DNA of 31,175 nt, taken from IMG/VR virus record IMGVR_UViG_3300032087_002392, positions 1-31,175 of that record. One strand, 5' to 3'. The DNA is from a virus. Below are positions 14,270 through 20,892 of this stretch, one piece after another; within the stretch, counting starts at the first letter, position 1; each line of letters starts with the position of its first letter. The notes beneath the pieces were generated by a model. The model had not been told where the DNA came from. It worked only from the letters and a program-made list of their open reading frames with translations, and did no database searches. A program made the translations under genes and the position numbers.

Positions 14270-14608
14270 ATGTTTGGAACAAAAAAAGTAGAAAACAGAG
14301 GCAGAAAGAGTTTGTCAAAAAAACAAACAATTCTTAATGCTTTATTAAGAGGTCAATCAATCGCTTGGAAGACTTTAAACACAAAGTTTGGTCTTAAATC
14401 ACCAAGAGCTATGGTTGATACTTTAAGAGCTGAAGGTTATATGATCTACGGTTCAAAAGTAAAAGGTAAACACGTGTACAGACTTGGTACACCAACGAGA
14501 GCTATTATCTCAGCTGGTATCAAAGCGTTATACGGTACGCCTTTCAAATACGACAATGCTTCAGTTGTAGCACCTACAAAAGCTACAGTTGCTTCTATTG
14601 ACGCTTAA
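14270..14608 (+). CDS. Small basic winged-helix-like DNA-binding protein
   Basis: 112 aa. GRKSLSKKQTILNALLRGQ, SIAWKTLNTKFGLKSPRAMV and DTLRAEGYMIYG form three helices with a recognition-type helix in KSPRAMVDTLR, followed by KVKGKHVYRLG as a wing: a compact winged helix. It is strongly basic, fitting DNA binding. AAAAGGAG lies ahead of ATG 14270, one of the best ribosome-binding sites in the window, and a stable hairpin follows at 14624, suggesting high expression from a defined message. Similar small proteins occur widely in marine T4-like phages. It could be a regulator or an abundant nucleoid-type protein. Confidence 0.75.
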   Translation: MFGTKKVENRGRKSLSKKQTILNALLRGQSIAWKTLNTKFGLKSPRAMVDTLRAEGYMIYGSKVKGKHVYRLGTPTRAIISAGIKALYGTPFKYDNASVVAPTKATVASIDA

Positions 14609-14623
14609 TCAAAATAACGGTGT

Positions 14624-14643
14624 GGTGGCGAGCAATCGCCACC
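14624..14643 (+). terminator. Stable hairpin after the winged-helix gene (possible terminator)
   Basis: GGTGGCGA and TCGCCACC form a perfect 8-bp stem around a GCAA tetraloop (GNRA type). The following bases, TATCATTTATGG, are only modestly T-rich, so termination may be partial; protection of the mRNA 3' end is an alternative. The stem closely resembles that of the strong terminator at 27323-27348 (GGTGGCTA/TAGCCACC). Confidence 0.55.
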
Positions 14644-14651
14644 TATCATTT

Positions 14652-14831
14652 ATGGATTTACAACACGGATTATTATTAGGTTTTATCGGCTGTACATTTA
14701 CAGTAATAGGTTTTTTTATAGCATACATAGTTGCTATAAAAGTTGTTTTTAAAAAAAAGAATAAATTAACAAATGCTTTAGATGATTTAAATAAAAATAT
14801 GCCAGGATGGAAAGGTGATGATTGCCAATGA
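14652..14831 (+). CDS. Small membrane protein
   Basis: 59 aa. Residues 7-32 (LLLGFIGCTFTVIGFFIAYIVAIKVV) form one long membrane helix, followed by a basic KKKN and a polar tail (ALDDLNKNMPGWKGDD). The start at ATG 14652 is 8 nt after the hairpin at 14624-14643; no Shine-Dalgarno sequence is visible between them. The stop overlaps the next gene (ATGA). Function unknown. Confidence 0.65.
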   Translation: MDLQHGLLLGFIGCTFTVIGFFIAYIVAIKVVFKKKNKLTNALDDLNKNMPGWKGDDCQ

Positions 14832-15064
14832 GTGAGTTTACAGAGGGAGCATTTAACTTTTTAAAAAGAATTATTAGAGGGTCTTCATTAATGTTGGCCG
14901 TCATATATACATTAGGTCACATATGTATAGCAATGACCGTGGTGACTTTATTAACAGGCGCCAGTTTGTGGGAGGCAGGTGCTGTAGCACTAATTGAGCC
15001 TACAATAAATGGTGTGTGGTTTTACATACTACACTCAACTTGGAAAAAATTATATGGCAAATAG
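14828..15064 (+). CDS. DUF2061-like membrane protein
   Basis: 78 aa. Two likely membrane helices, around residues 16-40 (SLMLAVIYTLGHICIAMTVVTLL) and 45-65 (WEAGAVALIEPTINGVWFYIL). The spacing, with T-x-x-x-x-x-x-G after the first helix, E-P/T in the second and a final YILHSTWKKL, resembles DUF2061 small membrane proteins, whose function is unknown. ATG 14828 overlaps the preceding stop. Neighbours are another small membrane protein and a short soluble one. Confidence 0.5.
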   Translation: MSEFTEGAFNFLKRIIRGSSLMLAVIYTLGHICIAMTVVTLLTGASLWEAGAVALIEPTINGVWFYILHSTWKKLYGK

Positions 15065-15209
15065 AATTAAAAAATCAGAGTATCAAAACTATGCTGATTG
15101 TATAAGAAGTGATCAGGTATCAGCACCTGAAATAGTTGAATTATTTGAAGACAAAGCATTTTATAAATGGTATAAGAAAAAATATTTAAATGATACTAGT
15201 AGACCTTAA
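15054..15209 (+). CDS. Small conserved protein upstream of RNase H
   Basis: 51 aa. SEYQNYADCIRSDQVSAPEIVELFEDKAFYKWYKKKY is one compact helical protein with many aromatics. ATG 15054 gives an 11-bp overlap with the membrane protein upstream; its end overlaps the RNase H gene by 20 bp. The coupling hints at co-production with RNase H, but no function is known to me. Confidence 0.65.
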   Translation: MANRIKKSEYQNYADCIRSDQVSAPEIVELFEDKAFYKWYKKKYLNDTSRP

Positions 15210-16035
15210 TCAAGTTTTAATATCAAACCTTATGGCACAAGTCAGAGGTAAGGGTGATGTAAAACCAAATAAAGAAATGATAAGACAAATGGTGTTAACT
15301 TCATTGAGAGGTTTTAATGCCAAGTTTAAACAAGAATACGGTACAATGGTTTTATGTTCAGACGCCAGCGATCCTTGGCGAAAAGACTTTTTCCCTAACT
15401 ATAAACACAGTAGAAAACAAGCCAGACTAGATGGCCCTTTTGATTGGGATAATATATTTAAAATAATTACCGAGATTAAAGAAGAAATAAAAGATAACTT
15501 TCCTTACATTATGATGTATGTAGAGAACTCTGAAGCAGATGATATTATAGCAACACTAATTAAATTACAAGAGGAAGACATCTATCTTGTTATATCAGGT
15601 GACAAAGACTTTATACAACTACATCATTATGGTAATGTATATCAATGGTCACCATTTTTAAAATCATTTATTGGTGAACAAGAGGATCCTGTAAAATTTT
15701 TAAGAGAACAGATAATAAAAGGTGACCGATCAGATGGTGTACCAAACATATTATCAGATGACGAAATTTTTGTTAGAGGTGATAGACAAAAACCTATTAC
15801 TAAACAAAAGTTGGCTGAATGGTCTAATTTAGACAACATACCACTAGGTTCAGAAACAAAGAAGAACTATAACAGAAATAAGAAGCTAATAGACCTATCT
15901 CAAATACCATTGACGATAGAAAATAACATTATAAATAGCTTTAGAAATTATAAAGTACCTGACAGGTCGCTCCTGTTGCCTTACTTTATGAAAAACAAAC
16001 TGAAATCATTGATTGAAAACATTAACGATTTTTGA
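15190..16035 (+). CDS. rnh: T4-type RNase H (FEN-1-like 5'-3' nuclease)
   Basis: 281 aa versus about 305 in T4. It removes RNA primers from lagging-strand fragments and acts with gp32. The acidic metal-binding residues of the FEN/5' nuclease family are visible: ILVDLNQ (Asp5), CSDASDPWRK, ENSEADDIIATL (Glu, two Asp) and VISGDKDFIQL. KDFFPNYKHSRK is the Lys/Arg-rich arch segment. The C-terminal part, with PITKQKLAEW and a long basic helix, is the domain that in T4 contacts DNA. ATG 15190 lies within the end of the small gene upstream. The enzyme fits with gp32 and gp59 further right, all parts of a T4-like replication system. Confidence 0.9.
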   Translation: MILVDLNQVLISNLMAQVRGKGDVKPNKEMIRQMVLTSLRGFNAKFKQEYGTMVLCSDASDPWRKDFFPNYKHSRKQARLDGPFDWDNIFKIITEIKEEIKDNFPYIMMYVENSEADDIIATLIKLQEEDIYLVISGDKDFIQLHHYGNVYQWSPFLKSFIGEQEDPVKFLREQIIKGDRSDGVPNILSDDEIFVRGDRQKPITKQKLAEWSNLDNIPLGSETKKNYNRNKKLIDLSQIPLTIENNIINSFRNYKVPDRSLLLPYFMKNKLKSLIENINDF

Positions 16036-16056
16036 CAATATATATTGGAGATAATT

Positions 16057-16575
16057 ATGGCAGAACAACAACCAAGAAACTCACAACTAATGAGTAAAGA
16101 GGCTATGACGGCTATGGCAAGCACTTCTGGTGTTTCCGGTAAAACCGTACACGAAATCTTTACTTTAATAAACAACGCTAAAGATAAACCTAAAAAAATA
16201 GAAGTTTTAAAACAGTACGATAAACCGTATTTAAGACAACTATTAAAGGCCGCTTTCTATTCTAAAATAGAATGGGACTTACCAGACGGAACGCCGCCAT
16301 TTATGGCAAACGAGGCACCAGTTGGTACACAGCATACACTTTTAAGAAACGAGACAAGAAGATTGTTTAACTTCATAAAAGGTGGTAATAACACTCTATC
16401 TAAAACAAGAAAAGAAACCTTGTTTATTCAGATGTTAGAGGGTTTACACACGACAGAAGCTGATTTATTAATCAACATTAAAGACAAAAGATTAAACCAA
16501 GTTTACAAAGGCCTTACAGAGGCTGTAGTAAAAGAGGCTTTTGGCTGGAATGATGATTTTATGAAAAAAGCTTAA
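16057..16575 (+). CDS. DUF6433 family protein
   Basis: 172 aa. Recognised from the blocks KIEVLKQYDKPYLRQLLKAA, IEWDLPDGTPPFMANEAPVGT, LFNFIKGGNNTL, RKETLFIQMLEGLHTTEADLL and KGLTEAVVKEAFGW, a family found in marine T4-like phages with no assigned activity. TTGGAG precedes ATG 16057, which is preferred over an in-frame ATG 12 bp earlier. Ala/Ser-rich N-terminus, soluble, helical. It is the last gene before promoter module C. Confidence 0.82.
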   Translation: MAEQQPRNSQLMSKEAMTAMASTSGVSGKTVHEIFTLINNAKDKPKKIEVLKQYDKPYLRQLLKAAFYSKIEWDLPDGTPPFMANEAPVGTQHTLLRNETRRLFNFIKGGNNTLSKTRKETLFIQMLEGLHTTEADLLINIKDKRLNQVYKGLTEAVVKEAFGWNDDFMKKA

Positions 16576-16677
16576 GAATCAACGAATTTTGAGGGCGTCC
16601 ATTGTGTCGCCCTTAAAAAAACTCAATAAAATCAACACTTTTAATCGCTTGACAAAACACATTTTTTACTGTATATT
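16573..16677 (+). promoter_or_regulatory. Promoter module C: paired AATCA elements, hairpin, sigma70-type promoter
   Basis: -35 TTGACA (16649-16654), 17-bp spacer, -10 TATATT (16672-16677). Upstream, TAAGAATCAAC (16573-16583) and ATAAAATCAAC (16627-16636) have their AATCA cores 53 bp apart, as in module B. Between them a stem TTTTGAGGGCG/CGCCCTTAAAA (16587-16597 with 16608-16618, one G-U pair) can form; no U-tract follows it. A TATAAATA octamer overlaps the -10 end (16677-16684) and could be a T4-type late start as well. The leader has AGAGAGGA before ATG 16702. Confidence 0.78.
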
Positions 16678-16701
16678 ATAAATATAAACAGAGAGGATAT
16701 T

Positions 16702-17031
16702 ATGAAAAAGTTTGTTATGACAATATTGATAGTAAATGGCCTGATATGGGGTTTACTTTCAAATATAGCGAAAGCAGATGACTATAATACGGCGGTAATT
16801 GGCCACGTTATACAATCTAAAGTGAATGGCGAGAATGTTGATGTTAACGCTTTGATGAGTTATGAGTTAGAAAAACTAGCTCACAAATACTCTATTGAAA
16901 TGGTATCAATACTTCAAGCTTACTTACCTGCTATTTTAGATGGTGTGATGACCGATTTAAGATTACAGGCAGATGAAAAATATAAATGTGCTTTATTAAA
17001 AGATTCTAAAATTAAGGACGATTGTAAATGA
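16702..17031 (+). CDS. Exported protein of unknown function
   Basis: 109 aa. A clean signal peptide: MKKFVMTILIVNGLIWGLL, then SNIAKADD with predicted cleavage after AKA near residue 25. The mature part, about 84 aa, is helical: AVIGHVIQSKVNGENVDVNALMSYELEKLAHKY, followed by IEMVSILQAYLPAILDGVM, with two Cys near the C-terminus. First gene after promoter C. It ends as ATGA with the small membrane protein downstream. The periplasm is the likely site. Confidence 0.75.
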   Translation: MKKFVMTILIVNGLIWGLLSNIAKADDYNTAVIGHVIQSKVNGENVDVNALMSYELEKLAHKYSIEMVSILQAYLPAILDGVMTDLRLQADEKYKCALLKDSKIKDDCK

Positions 17032-17159
17032 TTGAAATATTTTTAGAAGCTCCACTTGAATTGAAAATTATTATATTGGCGGGACTATCACTAGTCATAT
17101 ACGAATTTTTAAGAAAAGAGGTTTCAAGTTGGAAAAAGCAAAAGTCAAAAAAATACTGA
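17028..17159 (+). CDS. Short single-pass membrane protein
   Basis: 43 aa. LELKIIILAGLSLVIYEFL (about residues 10-28) is a membrane helix, with a basic tail (RKEVSSWKKQKSKKY) that would face the cytoplasm. ATG 17028 overlaps the preceding stop (ATGA), and its last 31 bp overlap the SprT-like gene. Its place in front of a protease and a peptidoglycan hydrolase fits a small lysis-related or regulatory membrane peptide, but that is only position. Confidence 0.6.
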   Translation: MIEIFLEAPLELKIIILAGLSLVIYEFLRKEVSSWKKQKSKKY

Positions 17160-17536
17160 AAAAAGAATTATCATCCAGACGTAAGTATAAAACAACTTAC
17201 AAGGATATAAAATATTACTTTGAAATGATTAATAAAATTGTATTTAAAAACAAATTAGCACCTTTCAACGAGATTAAAATTAAAAAGATTTACAAAGATA
17301 AATCTAAAAAGTTTTGTTATGGACAAGTAACAACTTGGGTATGGGAAAGAAAAGGCACACAACAATTTTGGTTAGAAATGTTGCCTGAATACCGAAACAA
17401 AAAAGATTTTGTGGACACTTTAGGACACGAAATGGTACATCTATATCAAATGGCCAATTTAGGTGATACTGGCAATCATAATAAACTGTTTTATAGTTTT
17501 AGGCCGAAATTAAATGCTATAGGAATTGACCTATAA
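17129..17536 (+). CDS. SprT-like zinc metalloprotease domain protein
   Basis: 135 aa. TLGHEMVHLYQ (His100, Glu101, His104) is the HExxH zinc site, and GNHNKLFYSF supplies a third His (117) at the SprT distance. The N-terminal block YYFEMINKIVFKNKLAPF is the standard SprT opening, with N-x-x-x-F-x-x-x-L. The start is TTG 17129, supported by AAAGAGG 9-10 bp upstream; no ATG occurs before the domain begins. There is no zinc-ribbon after the protease domain. SprT/Spartan proteins cut DNA-linked proteins in cells; in a phage the target is unknown. Confidence 0.82.
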   Translation: MEKAKVKKILKKELSSRRKYKTTYKDIKYYFEMINKIVFKNKLAPFNEIKIKKIYKDKSKKFCYGQVTTWVWERKGTQQFWLEMLPEYRNKKDFVDTLGHEMVHLYQMANLGDTGNHNKLFYSFRPKLNAIGIDL

Positions 17537-17557
17537 TGAAAGTGAGAGAGATATATA

Positions 17558-17854
17558 ATGAGAAAAGTAAAAGAGTTAGACCCTTATATTAAGTCACGTG
17601 TTGGTGAGGCACTATTACAATTAGATGGCCTTACAAAACCATCAAACAGACCAGGCACTAGTAAATTATATTATACTGGTAATTGGGCAAAAGACATTTA
17701 CGACAACTATACAGAAAAACAAGCAGAGACAATCTTCGGTAAGGTTGAGAAGTTAAAACCACATTTAACTTTCTTTCAATCAAAATTAGATACATTTAAA
17801 GATGAAGATGGTAGAGAATGGGGAGGATATGATTATTATGCCAAAAAAATATAA
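17558..17854 (+). CDS. Hypothetical protein
   Basis: 98 aa, not recognised. Soluble and mainly helical, with a turn-rich middle (GLTKPSNRPGTSKLYYTGNW). TEKQAETIFGKVEKLKPHL is a likely helix. GAGAGAG lies before ATG 17558. The 3' end overlaps the glucosaminidase gene by 17 bp, so the two are coupled; it could be a partner of the enzyme, but there is no direct sign. Confidence 0.65.
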   Translation: MRKVKELDPYIKSRVGEALLQLDGLTKPSNRPGTSKLYYTGNWAKDIYDNYTEKQAETIFGKVEKLKPHLTFFQSKLDTFKDEDGREWGGYDYYAKKI

Positions 17855-18542
17855 TTGGGATAAAGTATTAGATACAACTTGGCGTATCACAAAGATAAGT
17901 TTTGCTATTGCTTTAGTTTGTTTATTAGCTTATGGTTACGGTACTTTTAAACCTAATAAGTGGGCAAAAGACAAAGTAAATGATGATGTTGAGAACTTTT
18001 ATTTACAAAAGATAGCAGATTTAGATTTAAGAGAACCAGAGTTTACATATAGCAATGATATACAATTTGTTAGAGCTTTACATAAATGTATAGACTATAT
18101 TAATTTTACAACGCCTCGTATGGATAGAGTGCCGTTTGAAATGATTATAGGTCAGGCAGCTTTAGAGACAGGTTGGGGTACAAGTAGATTTGCCACAGAG
18201 GGTAATAATCTTTTTGGTATTAGAACTTGGTCTAAAGATGTACCACATATGGTGCCACACGGCGTAAAAGGTTGGCCAGGTTGGGGTGTTAGAATATTTG
18301 CTACAAAATGTGATAGTGTAGCAGAATATGTTAGACTATTAAATGAACACCCAGCGTATGCTGACTTTAGAAAGCTAAGGGAAAATATGTTAGTAAATAA
18401 TTATACTTTAGACCCTATTGCTTTAATTAAAACTTTAGATAAATTTTCTACAACTGCTGACTATGATAAGCGAGTTATAAGAATAATTAACAAAGTTAGA
18501 AAGTTAGAAGAAACTTACGCCAGCGACAAAGCAATCAAATAA
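17838..18542 (+). CDS. Membrane-anchored glucosaminidase (Bax/PF01832 type), probable endolysin
   Basis: 234 aa. Residues 17-36 (ITKISFAIALVCLLAYGYG) form one N-terminal helix with weak hydrophobic character and several Ala/Gly/Ser, as in signal-anchor or signal-anchor-release lysins. Residues about 95-230 are the glucosaminidase: GQAALETGWGTSRFATEGNNLFGIRTW with Glu110 as the catalytic acid, then VAEYVRLLNEHPAY. It would cut the glycan strand of peptidoglycan from the periplasmic side. Three ATGs are in frame; 17838 is taken because GGGAGG (17821-17826) is 11 bp upstream. It precedes a coiled-coil membrane protein and a small lipoprotein that may complete a lysis unit. Confidence 0.8.
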   Translation: MPKKYNWDKVLDTTWRITKISFAIALVCLLAYGYGTFKPNKWAKDKVNDDVENFYLQKIADLDLREPEFTYSNDIQFVRALHKCIDYINFTTPRMDRVPFEMIIGQAALETGWGTSRFATEGNNLFGIRTWSKDVPHMVPHGVKGWPGWGVRIFATKCDSVAEYVRLLNEHPAYADFRKLRENMLVNNYTLDPIALIKTLDKFSTTADYDKRVIRIINKVRKLEETYASDKAIK

Positions 18543-18550
18543 ATATAACT

Positions 18551-19507
18551 ATGTTTTTAACATTACTAACTTTTATATCGGCCATTAGTATTTCTGTTAT
18601 AGCAGCTGGTTATTCAATCATAGGTCTAGCAACACTTTTTGCTGGTGCTTTTGTTCCTATCATTGCTATGGGTTCTGCTTTAGAAGTAGGTAAATTAGTG
18701 GCTGCCAGTTGGCTATATCAAAACTGGCGCTCAGATGTTCCAAGATTATTAAAGGCGTACTTATTTGGTGCCATTGTAGTTTTAATATTCATTACATCAA
18801 TGGGTATTTTTGGTTTCTTATCAAAAGCTCACCTTGACCAAGTAAAACCTACATCTGGTAATAATATAAAAATAGAATTATTAGACAATCAAATTAGTCA
18901 ACAAGAGTTAATTATTACTAGATCACAAAATACACTTGATAGATTAGATAAAGCTTTAGATGTTTACATAGACAAAGAATATGTAAGTAGAGGTTTAAAA
19001 GAACGTAAGAAACAAAAAGAAGAACGAGACGAATTAAATACAGCAATCAACAATGCTAGTGATAAAATTGCTGAACTTACAAATAAAAAGTCATCTTTAA
19101 AATTAGAACAAGATAAGATAGAGGCCGAAGTAGGTCCAATCAAATATATCGCTGAAATGATATATGGCGAACAAGCAGAGAATTATTTTGACCACTCTGT
19201 TAGAATAGTTATATTGATATTGATATTTGTATTTGATCCTTTGGCAGTATTACTATTGATAGCTGCTAATATTTCATTAAGACAATGGAATATGAAAAGA
19301 AAATTAAGTAAAGTAAATGATGAAGAATATCTACAACACAAGATAGAAAAGTTAGAAAAAAGAAATAAAAAACTAAAAGGTTACCAAGGTTTTGTAAATA
19401 AACTAGGTTATAAAGAGTTAGATGGTCTTAATCCAGATGAGATTAAACTGAAATTAGATCAAATTATGGACTGGAACGATAATGACAAAAATAATACTAA
19501 TAATTAG
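18551..19507 (+). CDS. Coiled-coil membrane protein, four predicted helices
   Basis: 318 aa. Two hydrophobic segments in the first 45 residues, a third at about 69-92 (AYLFGAIVVLIFITSMGIFGF), then some 100 residues of coiled coil (LDNQISQQELIITRSQNTLD, LKERKKQKEERDEL, KLEQDKIEAEV), a fourth segment at about 219-242 (IVILILIFVFDPLAVLLLIA) and a second charged coil at the end (HKIEKLEKRNKKLKG). The central coil should lie on one side of the membrane. It is 8 bp downstream of the glucosaminidase and its end overlaps the lipoprotein gene at 19482 by 26 bp. The function is not known; it is not a standard spanin because it has four membrane segments. Confidence 0.7.
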   Translation: MFLTLLTFISAISISVIAAGYSIIGLATLFAGAFVPIIAMGSALEVGKLVAASWLYQNWRSDVPRLLKAYLFGAIVVLIFITSMGIFGFLSKAHLDQVKPTSGNNIKIELLDNQISQQELIITRSQNTLDRLDKALDVYIDKEYVSRGLKERKKQKEERDELNTAINNASDKIAELTNKKSSLKLEQDKIEAEVGPIKYIAEMIYGEQAENYFDHSVRIVILILIFVFDPLAVLLLIAANISLRQWNMKRKLSKVNDEEYLQHKIEKLEKRNKKLKGYQGFVNKLGYKELDGLNPDEIKLKLDQIMDWNDNDKNNTNN

Positions 19508-19655
19508 CATAATAGTTTTGACAGGTTGTATGAAAACGACCTGTGTATCTCATAGTGTATGGACAACAAAATGTGAGAAAAAAGTAGATTGGAAAGACCC
19601 TAAATTTTCTTTGATGAGAACCATTATCACTAATGGTGCTAATATGGGAAACTAA
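19482..19655 (+). CDS. Small lipoprotein overlapping the membrane-protein gene
   Basis: 57 aa. KIILIISIIVLTGC is a lipoprotein signal with a VLTGC lipobox and Cys16 as lipid site; the mature part is 42 residues with further Cys (TTCVSHS, TKCEKK) and a polar tail. ATG 19482 lies within the last codons of the upstream coiled-coil membrane protein, another frame. An outer-membrane-type small lipoprotein overlapping an inner-membrane coiled-coil protein recalls i-spanin/o-spanin pairs, but the partner's topology is unusual. Promoter 19658 follows directly. Confidence 0.7.
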   Translation: MTKIILIISIIVLTGCMKTTCVSHSVWTTKCEKKVDWKDPKFSLMRTIITNGANMGN

Positions 19656-19657
19656 GC

Positions 19658-19687
19658 TTGACAACCTTGGTGGATATGATATATTAT
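19658..19687 (+). promoter_or_regulatory. Sigma70-type promoter, next ATG at the predicted start point
   Basis: -35 TTGACA (19658-19663), then TATATT (19680-19685) or TATTAT (19682-19687) at 16 or 18 bp. The next gene's ATG is at 19692, only 4-6 bp beyond the -10, so transcription would begin at or within a base or two of the start codon. No Shine-Dalgarno sequence is present. Confidence 0.75.
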
Positions 19688-19691
19688 AGAT

Positions 19692-19886
19692 ATGATTACT
19701 AATGAAGATATAAAAAGACTAAATTTACCTAAACTGACACCTGTACAGATTAGAAGAATATCAAACGCTGAAAACAGATGTAAAAACGCAATGACCGATT
19801 GGAGTAAAAACTATTGGTATAATGTTTTCAAAAAACTATGTGAGAAATATGACGCTATGGATTATTTCAGAAAGGTTATACATTAA
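19692..19886 (+). CDS. Small conserved-type protein, probable leaderless message
   Basis: 64 aa. Helical and basic: TNEDIKRLNLPKLTPVQIRRISNAENRCKNAM, then a Trp/Tyr-rich WSKNYWYNVFKKLCEKY. No motif recognised. ATG 19692 has no ribosome-binding site and lies at the expected transcription start of promoter 19658. It ends as TAATG with the next gene. Confidence 0.65.
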   Translation: MITNEDIKRLNLPKLTPVQIRRISNAENRCKNAMTDWSKNYWYNVFKKLCEKYDAMDYFRKVIH

Positions 19887-20521
19887 TGAATGTTTTTTAT
19901 TTAGATAAAGACCCCGTAAAAGCAGCTCAAATGAGTTGTGATAAACACGTGGTAAAAATGATTTTAGAATCAGCACAATTACTTTCTACTTGTCATAGAG
20001 TATTAGACGGTGTGGAATATTATGGCAAAACTGCCAACGGTAGAAAAATCAAAAGGTGGAAACACCCTAATTCAAACTACGAACAAATACTATACAAAGC
20101 AGGCTGGGTAAAACACCCTAGCACAATATGGTTATTTGAATCTGCTTACAACTATATGTGGTTGTACAAACATATGATGGCTCTTAATGATCAGTATAAG
20201 AAAAGATATAATCATACAAAAGACCACGTTGCTATACAAAAACTAGGTGCTATATTATCAGAGCCACCTAAAAATTCTAAAATAAATAAAATGGCAACTG
20301 ATCCACAACCTGCTATGCCGGATGAATGTAAAGTACCAGGTGACGCTGTTCAAAGTTATCGTAATTATTACGTGATGAAGAAAAGAAGATTTGCTACCTG
20401 GAAAGCACCGTCTGTTGTACCACAATGGTATACAGATATGATTGAAGCTGACAATAAAAATGTACAGTATAATCAATATGATAGTTTTGACGCCAAATGG
20501 CCAGAGACATTTAAGGAATAG
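19886..20521 (+). CDS. Conserved phage protein of unknown function (MxFYLDxDPxxAAQMxCDKHV type)
   Basis: 211 aa. NVFYLDKDPVKAAQMSCDKH, VVKMILESAQLLSTCHRVLDG, and KHPSTIWLFESAYNYMWLYKH are strong conserved blocks of a protein family widespread in T4-like and other large phages; I know of no assigned activity. Conserved Asp, Cys, His and Lys near the start (CDKHV, then KM..E) and a later H-P look like a possible active or metal site. Soluble, mixed alpha/beta. TAATG with the gene upstream. Confidence 0.8.
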   Translation: MNVFYLDKDPVKAAQMSCDKHVVKMILESAQLLSTCHRVLDGVEYYGKTANGRKIKRWKHPNSNYEQILYKAGWVKHPSTIWLFESAYNYMWLYKHMMALNDQYKKRYNHTKDHVAIQKLGAILSEPPKNSKINKMATDPQPAMPDECKVPGDAVQSYRNYYVMKKRRFATWKAPSVVPQWYTDMIEADNKNVQYNQYDSFDAKWPETFKE

Positions 20522-20522
20522 T

Positions 20523-20690
20523 ATGGACTATGAAGAACAAGAAAAATTGTCTTTAGAAGAATCTAAAAGACAAACTAAAGAAAGAAAAAACAAAGGTAAA
20601 AATATGATTAGACCATTTACATTTGACGAAGAAAAAATGTTATGGGATGGTTTAAGAGAGGAAAAAGATAATGAGAAATCAATTAATTGA
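20523..20690 (+). CDS. Small charged hypothetical protein
   Basis: 55 aa, nearly all helix-forming and charged (EEQEKLSLEESKRQTKERKNKG), then RPFTFDEEKMLWDGLREEKD. ATG 20523 is used; earlier in-frame starts lie in the gene upstream. It starts 1 bp after the previous stop and overlaps the next gene by 20 bp, so it belongs to a run of small co-translated genes. Unknown function. Confidence 0.6.
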   Translation: MDYEEQEKLSLEESKRQTKERKNKGKNMIRPFTFDEEKMLWDGLREEKDNEKSIN

Positions 20691-20892
20691 AGCGTTACAA
20701 GAACACGCTAAAGGTCACATAGCAAAACACAAAGCAAATGTAGAAGTATTACTAGAAAAAATAAATGGTATTGCTGAACATCCTGATGTTGTTGAAACAA
20801 TTGAAAAAGAATTAAAGATAATTGCTGAGTATGATGACCAGTTAGAAATGCTTGATAAGTATTTTATAACTAAAGACCCATTTAAAAGTTAA
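20671..20892 (+). CDS. Conserved small phage protein (marine T4-like type)
   Basis: 73 aa. RNQLIEALQEHAKGHIAKHKANVEVLLEKINGIAEHPDVVETIE is a pattern I associate with a small protein conserved in T4-like cyanophages; no function is assigned. Fully helical, soluble, with an AEHPD turn in the middle. GAGAGGAAAAAGA in front of ATG 20671 provides a ribosome-binding site. Ends as TAATG with the next gene. Confidence 0.75.
   Translation: MRNQLIEALQEHAKGHIAKHKANVEVLLEKINGIAEHPDVVETIEKELKIIAEYDDQLEMLDKYFITKDPFKS

Noticed and set aside
15940-15947. TATAAATA octamer inside the RNase H gene
   Set aside because: In coding DNA with no late gene directly downstream; one or more chance matches are expected in AT-rich sequence.
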